Shown: positions 1 to 4,641 of the stretch, piece by piece
Numbering within the stretch: position 1 is the first letter of the stretch
Layout: each line of letters opens with the position of its first letter
Assembly (NCBI GenBank): GCA_030040035.1
Contig: JASHUJ010000072.1
Coordinates: forward strand, 1 to 8,151
Direction: 5' to 3'
Length of the DNA stretch: 8,151 nucleotides
From: Thermoplasmata archaeon
Lineage (GTDB): Archaea > Thermoplasmatota > Thermoplasmata > Lutacidiplasmatales > UBA184
Translations under genes and position numbers: made by a program
The notes under the pieces: generated by a model
The model's input: only the letters and a program-made list of their open reading frames with translations
Told to the model about the DNA's origin: nothing
Database searches by the model: none

Positions 1-686
1 CCGCCCGACTGGAACGGATCGTGCTTCACGTCGCCGAGCAGCGCGCCCGCGTGGGCCCCGGTCGCGTCGATGAACGGCGGCTTGTCGTCGGGCGAGTGCG
101 AAACGAGCAACTTCGCGACGCCGGTCCCGGAGTCGCTACGACCGCCCGAGAAGCGGAGGATCGCGTAGACGATGAACACGATCAACAGACCGACCAGGAG
201 GGCGGTCAGGTCCTTGTCGACGATGACGATGTAGAGCGTGAACGCGAAGATCGCGACCGCGAGGACGACGAACAGGATCGTCCGCTGCTCCTTCTTCTGG
301 GCCGCCTCGAGCTTCTGGGCGGCGACGATCTCCTTCCCCTTGCCCGCGGGGACGATCCGGATCTTCGGCTCGTTCGGGTCCTCGCTGTTCGAGTAGGCGA
401 GGATGTCCTGGAGCTGCTCCTTGGGCAGGAAGTCGACCATCGCCCGGGCGAGCATGCTCTTGCCCGTGCCGGGCTCGCCGATCAGGATCATGTGCCGCTT
501 CTGGGTCGCGGCCTTGCGGGCGACCTCGACGGCCTCGTCCTGGCCGATCACCTGGTCGAGCAGGCGCGCGGGCACCTCGACCTGGGCGGACGACGCGTAC
601 GGGAGGCTGCGCCCCCACGAATCGAGATCACTGGGGGTCGAATGGTCGTCGGCCCCGACCGACGGTTTTTCCGCTTCCTGTGCCAT
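1..686 (-). CDS. lonB: Archaeal LonB protease, N-terminal part (cut by window edge)
   Basis: This is the N-terminal 228 residues of a membrane-anchored, ATP-dependent AAA+ serine protease that degrades misfolded and regulatory proteins from the cytoplasmic face of the archaeal membrane. The frame reads from an ATG at 684-686 and runs off the left end. Residues 46-62 (VIGQDEAVEVARKA) are the typical lead-in, and the Walker A motif GEPGTGKS is at 70-77. Two hydrophobic segments follow at about 137-156 and 161-178, separated by IVDKD. This insertion of two membrane helices between Walker A and Walker B is specific to archaeal Lon. The family-typical stretch DATGAHAGALLGDVKHDPF lies at 207-225. 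Walker B and the Ser-Lys protease dyad would lie outside the window. The family is usually over 600 residues, so about one third is visible. No Shine-Dalgarno site precedes the ATG, and two TATA-like boxes lie upstream. It is divergent from folD. Confidence 0.95.
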   Translation of the reverse strand, partial: MAQEAEKPSVGADDHSTPSDLDSWGRSLPYASSAQVEVPARLLDQVIGQDEAVEVARKAATQKRHMILIGEPGTGKSMLARAMVDFLPKEQLQDILAYSNSEDPNEPKIRIVPAGKGKEIVAAQKLEAAQKKEQRTILFVVLAVAIFAFTLYIVIVDKDLTALLVGLLIVFIVYAILRFSGGRSDSGTGVAKLLVSHSPDDKPPFIDATGAHAGALLGDVKHDPFQSG

Positions 687-749
687 AGCGGCGGCAGAAG
701 GCCCCGCACCCCGGAGCGCTCGCGCCAGCATAAACGAAGTCGAGGTCGG

Positions 750-755
750 TATAAA
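750..755 (-). promoter_or_regulatory. TATA box candidate for lonB
   Basis: The minus strand reads TTTATA here in an otherwise very GC-rich gap, matching the archaeal TATA consensus. A start about 26 bases downstream would fall near 726 and give a leader of about 40 bases before the lonB ATG at 686. A competing minus-strand box (TTTATG at 735-730) would give a leader of about 20 bases. Mapping the 5' end would decide between them. Confidence 0.5.
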
Positions 756-861
756 TCCCTTCGTGCGTCGAAGTTCGTACGACGGGTCCGGACGAGGCGG
801 AAACGACGCAATTCCGGCGCGTCGGGTGGGCAGGTTATCTAATGCCCCACCCTCGGCCCGC

Positions 862-866
862 GGGAG
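862..866 (+). promoter_or_regulatory. Ribosome binding site that favours the GTG start of folD
   Basis: GGGAG lies 8 bases before the GTG at 875-877. The alternative ATG at 842 has no such site, and its extra 11 residues (MPHPRPAGVPD) have no counterpart at the usual FolD N-terminus, which begins close to the 'T-Q-x-L-x-G-K' segment. Both lines of evidence support GTG as the true start. Confidence 0.5.
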
Positions 867-874
867 TTCCCGAC

Positions 875-1768
875 GTGACCCAGCGGCTCGAAGGCAAGCC
901 CGTCGCGGAGGCGCTCGACGCCCAGAGCCGGAGCGCGATCGCGGCGCGTCCCGCCGGAGCTCCGGGCCCCTCGCTGATCAGCGTGCACCGGGGCGTCGAC
1001 AGCCCGTTCCGGTTCTACCTCCGCCGCCAGGGGAAGGCCGCCGCCCAGGTCGGGATCGCGTTCCGGGACGAGCCCCTTGCCGCCGGGGCGGGCGCGCCGG
1101 AGCTTGAGAGCCGGCTGCGAGCTCTCGGGCAGGACCCGGCCGTCCATGCGGTCCTGCTGGAGCACCCCTTGCCACCCCCCTTCGACTTCTACGGGGCCAT
1201 CGACGGGCTGCCGCCGGTGAAGGATGTGGACGGTGTCGGCGCGGAGAACCTGGGTCGCCTGGTGGCCCAACGTCCCGAACATGTCCCCGCGGTCGCGCTC
1301 GCCGCCGTGGCGATCGCGCGACACTATGACCTCCCGCTCGAGGGCCAGCCGGTCGCCGTCCTCGGACGGTCCGAGACGGTCGGCCTTCCGCTCGCGCTCT
1401 TGCTCGCGGGCAGGGCGAGCGGGATCCATGCGACGGTCTCGATCGTCCATTCGCGCACCCGTGACCTCCGCGCGGCGCTCGCGCCGGCGCGTACGATCTT
1501 CTCGTGTGTGGGCCATCCGGGTCTCCTCGACCGGTCCAACGTCCCGGAGGGCGCCCACGTGATCGACGTCGGGCTCTCGAGCGTGCCGGATCCCGGTCGG
1601 CCCGGGGTCCAGCTCGCCGTCGGGGACGCGAACGCCGCGGCGCTGGACGGATGGGCGGGATCCCTCACCCCCGTGCCCGGCGGGGTGGGCCCGGTCACGG
1701 TCGCTCAGCTCATGGCGAGCACGGTTCGGGCCTGGCAGCATCTCACCGCTCCGGGGGCGATCGCGTGA
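875..1768 (+). CDS. folD: FolD-family methylenetetrahydrofolate dehydrogenase, altered cyclohydrolase site
   Basis: FolD normally oxidises methylene-tetrahydrofolate with NADP and hydrolyses the methenyl product, supplying one-carbon units in the cytoplasm. I use the GTG at 875 (297 residues, near family length); an in-frame ATG at 842 would add 11. Clear family marks are KDVDG at 116-120, the Rossmann motif GRSETVGLP at 164-172, HSRTRDL at 192-198, VIDVG at 229-233 and TPVPGGVGP at 265-273. The folate side is unusual. In the segment aligned to Y-V-x-x-K-x-K-A the protein has YLRRQGKA, so the catalytic lysine is Gln52. The Gln of the usual V-Q-L-P-L-P is Glu96. The Ser three residues before the Tyr is Phe45, and the PCTP motif reads PAVA at 138-141. 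The Tyr (residue 48) and the second Asp of KDVDG are kept. Dehydrogenase activity may remain while cyclohydrolase is probably lost (inference). Its stop overlaps the start of the next gene. Confidence 0.9.
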   Translation: MTQRLEGKPVAEALDAQSRSAIAARPAGAPGPSLISVHRGVDSPFRFYLRRQGKAAAQVGIAFRDEPLAAGAGAPELESRLRALGQDPAVHAVLLEHPLPPPFDFYGAIDGLPPVKDVDGVGAENLGRLVAQRPEHVPAVALAAVAIARHYDLPLEGQPVAVLGRSETVGLPLALLLAGRASGIHATVSIVHSRTRDLRAALAPARTIFSCVGHPGLLDRSNVPEGAHVIDVGLSSVPDPGRPGVQLAVGDANAAALDGWAGSLTPVPGGVGPVTVAQLMASTVRAWQHLTAPGAIA

Positions 1769-2124
1769 GCCGCTCCCGCCGCGGGCGCCGGACCGAGAGC
1801 GTGCCGCTGCACTGCCAGGATTGTCCGATGTGGTACGGAGCGGAGAACGAGGGCTGGGGCCCGTGTTCGATCAAGCACCGCCGCGGCGACCAGCGCTATC
1901 TCACCTACGGCGGGCACCGGTGCGACGAGGGCTACGTGCCGCCGCCGAGCGCCGCGCTCGCCTTCGCGGACGCGGCCGCGTTGAGCGGGGCGCGCTCGAC
2001 CTCGAGCGCGTCGGCGGTCGGGTACAGCTCGACCTCGAAGGCGGGGTCCGCGAGCCGACGCGCCGATCGCCGCAAGCGATCGGGGGCGATCTCGACTCGC
2101 CGTCGCCGGAGATCGAGCCGGTAG
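1765..2124 (+). CDS. Small Cys/His-rich protein of unknown function, coupled to folD
   Basis: A GTG at 1765 overlaps the folD TGA (GTGA, 4 bases), so translation is probably coupled. GGGGGCGATC seven bases or fewer before the start resembles the archaeal Shine-Dalgarno sequence. The product would be 119 residues. The N-terminal 57 residues look like a real conserved core: Cys17-x2-Cys20, a W-Y-G-A-E-N-E-G-W-G stretch at 23-32, Cys34, His38, His51 and Cys53, ending CDEGY. Four Cys and two to three His suggest a zinc- or Fe-S-binding fold. I do not recognise a characterised family. Residues 58-119 are Ser/Arg/Ala-rich, low in complexity, and lie antisense to the 3' end of the radical SAM gene, so the tail may be a read-through of the other gene's codons, not selected sequence. 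No signal peptide or membrane segment is visible. Being co-transcribed with folD hints at a one-carbon or pterin-linked role, but that is only inference. Confidence 0.7.
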   Translation: MSRSRRGRRTESVPLHCQDCPMWYGAENEGWGPCSIKHRRGDQRYLTYGGHRCDEGYVPPPSAALAFADAAALSGARSTSSASAVGYSSTSKAGSASRRADRRKRSGAISTRRRRRSSR

Positions 2125-3074
2125 TCGTCGGGACCCGCGTGCATCGCCCGCGCGATCCGGGCGGCCCAGCGCGCCAGGTCGAGATCCCGGGTCGGTTCGA
2201 CGATGCCGAGGACGATCGTCCCGTCCGCCGTCCGTTCGGCGAACGCGGGCGCGGTGCGGTCCGCCCGGCGCAGGAGGCGCTGGCGCAGCTGGACCCCGTC
2301 CTTGAACCGCGAGGAGCAGTAGTGCACGGGGACCGAGAGGCGCATCTCCCGCACGATCCGCTCGGCGACGGCCCGGCTTCCCCGGACGCCCCAGCCGTTC
2401 CGCGGATCCGTGCGGTAGCCCCGCGCCGCGAGCTGGGATTCGTTGGTCTCGGAGAACTCGAGCTCGTTCAGGTTGACGAAATCGACCCCGATCTCCTCGA
2501 GCGCGCGCAGGAGACGGCGCAACTCCGCTTCCTTCTCGGGGAGCACGGGGATCTCGACGCCCCGCCGGATACCCCACTGCGGGGCCTCCTCGAGCACGGC
2601 GCGATACGCTCCACCGTTCGCGGCGAGCGGACCCCACAGGTAGTGCGGGATGTGGAGGCGGAACTCGTCGAGGCCGCTCGCGGCGAGGCGCCGGAGCTTC
2701 TCGGCGTTCGGCTCGTGGGTGTAGAGGTGGATGTGGTGCTCCTTCCCGAACTCCTCCTTTAGGAGGCGCACGTAGTGATCGACCCGATCGACGACGCCGA
2801 GCGGGTCCCCGCCCGTGATCCCGGTGCCCCCCGCGCCGATCGCCCGGGCCTCCTCGAGGACCTCCGCGTCGGAGGTGACGCGCCGTTCGTTCGCATACAC
2901 GACGTCGATCTGGTTGCGCGTCGGCGAGACCGGGCAGTAGAAGCAGCGGAACCGGCACAGGCCGGTGACGAACAGGACCATCTTGCGGCCCTCCTGGCAC
3001 TGTGTGCACGCCGGGGAGAGCGCGCCCCGGTAGCTGGACGCCATCGGGAGGAGGTGGAGTCCGTCGGCGTTCAT
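1932..3074 (-). CDS. Radical SAM protein, COG2108 type (uncharacterised)
   Basis: This 380-residue protein is a radical S-adenosylmethionine enzyme related to pyruvate formate-lyase activating enzymes. The [4Fe-4S] motif is Cys40-x3-Cys44-x2-Cys47 (CRFRCFYC), and the SAM-binding GGDP is at 88-91 (GITGGDP). A further Cys23-x2-Cys26 pair precedes the cluster. A late Cys253 sits in HYCSSRFKDGVQLRQRL (251-267), a segment I associate with the COG2108 group of archaeal proteins. The barrel runs from about 33 to 250 with YTHEP and FVNLNELEF as recognisable strands. The C-terminus ends soon after VELYPTADALEVER, the usual end of the family. The substrate is unknown. The start is the ATG at 3074. It has no Shine-Dalgarno site, but a TATA-like box would give a leader of only 6-8 bases, so it is probably near-leaderless. 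It is convergent with the small Cys/His gene (193-base overlap) and divergent from psmA. Confidence 0.9.
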   Translation of the reverse strand: MNADGLHLLPMASSYRGALSPACTQCQEGRKMVLFVTGLCRFRCFYCPVSPTRNQIDVVYANERRVTSDAEVLEEARAIGAGGTGITGGDPLGVVDRVDHYVRLLKEEFGKEHHIHLYTHEPNAEKLRRLAASGLDEFRLHIPHYLWGPLAANGGAYRAVLEEAPQWGIRRGVEIPVLPEKEAELRRLLRALEEIGVDFVNLNELEFSETNESQLAARGYRTDPRNGWGVRGSRAVAERIVREMRLSVPVHYCSSRFKDGVQLRQRLLRRADRTAPAFAERTADGTIVLGIVEPTRDLDLARWAARIARAMHAGPDDYRLDLRRRRVEIAPDRLRRSARRLADPAFEVELYPTADALEVERAPLNAAASAKASAALGGGT

Positions 3075-3102
3075 CGCTTGCGCGCGGGACGTCGGGTCCG
3101 AC

Positions 3103-3110
3103 GTAAAAGC
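3103..3110 (-). promoter_or_regulatory. TATA box candidate for the radical SAM gene
   Basis: The minus strand reads GCTTTTAC, the only A/T-rich run upstream of the ATG at 3074. Its centre is about 32 bases from the start codon, so a transcription start about 26 bases downstream would leave a 6-8 base leader, which fits the lack of a ribosome binding site. The upstream BRE position falls inside the palindrome at 3109-3122. Confidence 0.5.
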
Positions 3111-3122
3111 GTTTCGAAACGC
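3109..3122. promoter_or_regulatory. Perfect 14-base palindrome, candidate operator
   Basis: GCGTTTCGAAACGC is identical to its own reverse complement, and the symmetry stops exactly at its ends. It has an A/T-rich core in a GC-rich gap, overlaps the edge of the TATA-like box of the radical SAM gene by two bases and covers the BRE position just upstream. A dimeric helix-turn-helix repressor bound here would be expected to block TBP/TFB loading. It also sits about 150 bases before psmA. Function is inferred from position and symmetry only. Confidence 0.45.
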
Positions 3123-3253
3123 ACGGGGTCCCGAACGCCGGACGCCTTCGGGACGACGCCGGTTCGTTGGTGGCTCCGCGCTACCAAGTGGGGTCGAGGA
3201 AGGAAGCAGGGCTTAGGCTCAAATGCCCCACCCGGCTTCGCCGCCTCGCTCTC

Positions 3254-3261
3254 GGAGGATC
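3254..3261 (+). promoter_or_regulatory. Strong ribosome binding site of psmA
   Basis: GGAGGATC is nearly the full complement of the archaeal 16S rRNA 3' end and lies 7 bases before the ATG at 3269. It fixes the psmA start and rules out the longer open frame from 3167. A TATA-like element for this gene is not clear; CTTAGGCT at 3212-3219 is the best weak candidate. Confidence 0.8.
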
Positions 3262-3268
3262 GAACGCG

Positions 3269-4027
3269 ATGGAGATGCAACCGGGCCAGATGGCGTACGA
3301 CCGGGCGAGCACCGTCTTCTCGCCCGACGGCCGGCTCTTCCAGGTCGAATACGCGCTCCAGGCGATCCAGATGGGCGGCACGGCCGTCGCGGTCACCTAC
3401 GACGCCGGGATCGTCTTCGTCGCCTTCCGCAACCTGCCGGTGAGCTCCCTCGCGGAATCCGGCTCGATCGAGAAGAGCTTCGCGATCGACTCCGGCCTCG
3501 GCTGCGTCACCGCGGGCCTCATCGCCGACTCGCGCGTCCTCGTCGAGTTTTTGCGCGTGGAGGCCCAGCGCCACCGCCTCACCTACGGCGAGTCCGCGCC
3601 GTACGCGCTGCTCGGCCACTCGCTCGGCACGCTCCTCCAGCAGTACACGCAGTTCGGGGGGACCCGGCCGTTCGCGGTCTCGCTCCTGCTCGGCGGGTTC
3701 ACGAACCGCGTCCCCGGCCTGGTCGAGCTCGACCCGAGCGGCGCGACGATCGGCTGGAAGGCGTACGCGATCGGCCGGAACCGCCGCGCGGTCGCGGACT
3801 ACCTCGAGGAGAAGCTCCCGGAGCATCTGGGCGAGGAAGCGGCGTTCAAGCTCGCGGTCCAGGCGGTCGCCGAAGGCTCGCCGACGCCGTTCCCGCCCGA
3901 GGCGCTCGACGTGGCGTTCCTCGAGCCGGACTCGGATCTCCGCCGCCTTCCGGCGTCCGACGTGGCGCGGCGGGTCCAGGGGATGTCGTTCATCGGGACG
4001 CCCGAGCGCAAGTCGACGTCGCGCTAG
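3269..4027 (+). CDS. psmA: 20S proteasome alpha subunit
   Basis: This 252-residue protein forms the outer heptameric rings of the cytoplasmic 20S proteasome, which gate entry of unfolded substrates and dock the regulatory ATPase (PAN or Cdc48). The start is the ATG at 3269, placed by the ribosome binding site GGAGGATC; an ATG two codons later would give MQPGQMAYDRA, nearly the Thermoplasma N-terminus. The alpha signature FSPDGRLFQVEYA lies at about 18-30. SIEKS at 66-70 keeps the Lys that aligns with Thermoplasma Lys66, needed for docking ATPase tails. QQYTQFGG at about 126-133 and DPSG at about 156-159 are also typical. As expected for an alpha subunit, there is no propeptide and no catalytic N-terminal Thr. 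Departures include FRNLPVSS instead of the usual basic D-K-K/R segment, RPFA instead of RPFG, and a long tail ending KSTSR. It could be a divergent paralogue. No beta subunit is in the window. Confidence 0.93.
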   Translation: MEMQPGQMAYDRASTVFSPDGRLFQVEYALQAIQMGGTAVAVTYDAGIVFVAFRNLPVSSLAESGSIEKSFAIDSGLGCVTAGLIADSRVLVEFLRVEAQRHRLTYGESAPYALLGHSLGTLLQQYTQFGGTRPFAVSLLLGGFTNRVPGLVELDPSGATIGWKAYAIGRNRRAVADYLEEKLPEHLGEEAAFKLAVQAVAEGSPTPFPPEALDVAFLEPDSDLRRLPASDVARRVQGMSFIGTPERKSTSR

Positions 4028-4054
4028 ACCCGTTCCAGCCCCTCGTCGGTGCCC

Positions 4055-4060
4055 CTAAAG
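4055..4060 (+). promoter_or_regulatory. TATA box candidate of the DinB-like gene
   Basis: CTAAAG is the only A/T-rich patch in the 56-base gap after psmA. Its centre is about 26 bases before the A of the ATG at 4084, exactly the spacing for a leaderless archaeal transcript, and no Shine-Dalgarno site precedes that ATG. Confidence 0.45.
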
Positions 4061-4083
4061 GTCCCCATCCCCTGCCGGGCCGC

Positions 4084-4641
4084 ATGGCGCGGCGTGCGAT
4101 CTCCCCGCGGGCGGAGGCCCGCGAGCTCGTCGAGTTCAACCGGAAGGTCTTCGATCGGTACGTCCGGCGGATCCGCCGTCTCCCCTGGAAGGAGGCGGAC
4201 CGCGACCGGGGGACCGGCCACCTGAGCTACTTCCGCACGCTCGTGCACATCCTGAACGTGCAGGAGGTCTGGTTCGTCTACGCGGTCCGGGGCCGGAACG
4301 ACGAGATGCCGGCGCTCTGGAAGGACGAGTCCCGGCACCCGACGGACTGGAAGGGATTCGCCTCGTACTCCCGGCGGGTCTGGTCCGGGGTCGAGGCGAC
4401 GCTCGACGCCCTCACCGATGCCGAGTTCAATCGGCGTGTGCGCGTGCCGTGGTTCCGCCAGCACTACACCGTGCGCGACGCGATCTTCCAGGCGACGTTC
4501 GAGGAGGCCCACCACATCGGCGAGATCATCGGGGCGATGTGGCAGAAGGACCAGGAGCCGCCCTTGATGATGTGGATCCCGCTCCTCCGTCGGGCAGGCC
4601 CGCCGCCCCGCGCGCGTCGTCGGCGCGGCGCGTCGCGCTGA
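4084..4641 (+). CDS. DinB / maleylpyruvate-isomerase-like metalloprotein
   Basis: This 185-residue protein looks like a member of the DinB/MDMPI four-helix-bundle superfamily, metal-dependent enzymes that often act in thiol transfer or detoxification; the substrate here is unknown. The first helix is at about 11-31. His55 lies in helix 2 (LVHILNVQEVWF, about 53-64), and a WxxD-type connection with many aromatics follows. Helix 4 carries Glu140-x3-His144 (FEEAHHIGEI). His55, Glu140 and His144 match the His/Glu/His zinc triad known from mycothiol-dependent maleylpyruvate isomerase, not the three-His set of common DinB proteins. Residues 171-185 are a Pro/Arg-rich tail. The promoter appears leaderless. 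The last 116 bases overlap, convergently, the 3' end of uvrC. There is no signal peptide or membrane segment. The fold assignment is fairly safe; the activity is not. Confidence 0.8.
   Translation: MARRAISPRAEARELVEFNRKVFDRYVRRIRRLPWKEADRDRGTGHLSYFRTLVHILNVQEVWFVYAVRGRNDEMPALWKDESRHPTDWKGFASYSRRVWSGVEATLDALTDAEFNRRVRVPWFRQHYTVRDAIFQATFEEAHHIGEIIGAMWQKDQEPPLMMWIPLLRRAGPPPRARRRRGASR

Larger units (their letters stand above)
687..874. promoter_or_regulatory. Divergent intergenic region between lonB and folD
   Basis: This gap holds the promoters of lonB (minus) and folD (plus). The clearest element is TATAAAT at 750-756, which reads TTTATA on the minus strand, the canonical archaeal TATA form. 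A second minus-strand TTTATG lies at 735-730. For folD, a weak TTATCTAA at 835-842 is the nearest A/T-rich patch, and the box at 750 could also serve the plus strand with a longer leader. I see no hairpin, repeat or RNA gene here. Confidence 0.5.

Noticed and set aside
841..852. AATGCCCCACCC shared upstream of folD (841-852) and psmA (3222-3233)
   Set aside because: A single 12-base match is expected by chance in 8 kb of this composition. The shared placement just after weak TATA-like patches is curious but not enough to call a regulatory element.
839..1741. 300-residue minus-strand frame opposite folD
   Set aside because: Antisense shadow; the composition is Arg/Gly/Asp-rich without motifs, while the plus frame gives an unmistakable FolD.
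1705..3009. 434-residue minus-strand frame overlapping the radical SAM gene
   Set aside because: Out-of-frame reading; the frame ending at 1932 holds the CxxxCxxC and GGDP motifs.
3150..3250. Possible tRNA or structured RNA before psmA (GGGC ... GCCC, GGTTCG)
   Set aside because: No acceptor stem, anticodon arm or proper T-arm can be formed. Only a 4-base stem with a 12-base loop is seen.
3167..3268. Longer psmA start
   Set aside because: The 34 extra residues have no alpha-subunit counterpart, and GGAGGATC lies 7 bases before the ATG at 3269.
4028..4083. Terminator after psmA
   Set aside because: No T-run and no stable hairpin. The gap contains only a TATA-like patch for the next gene.
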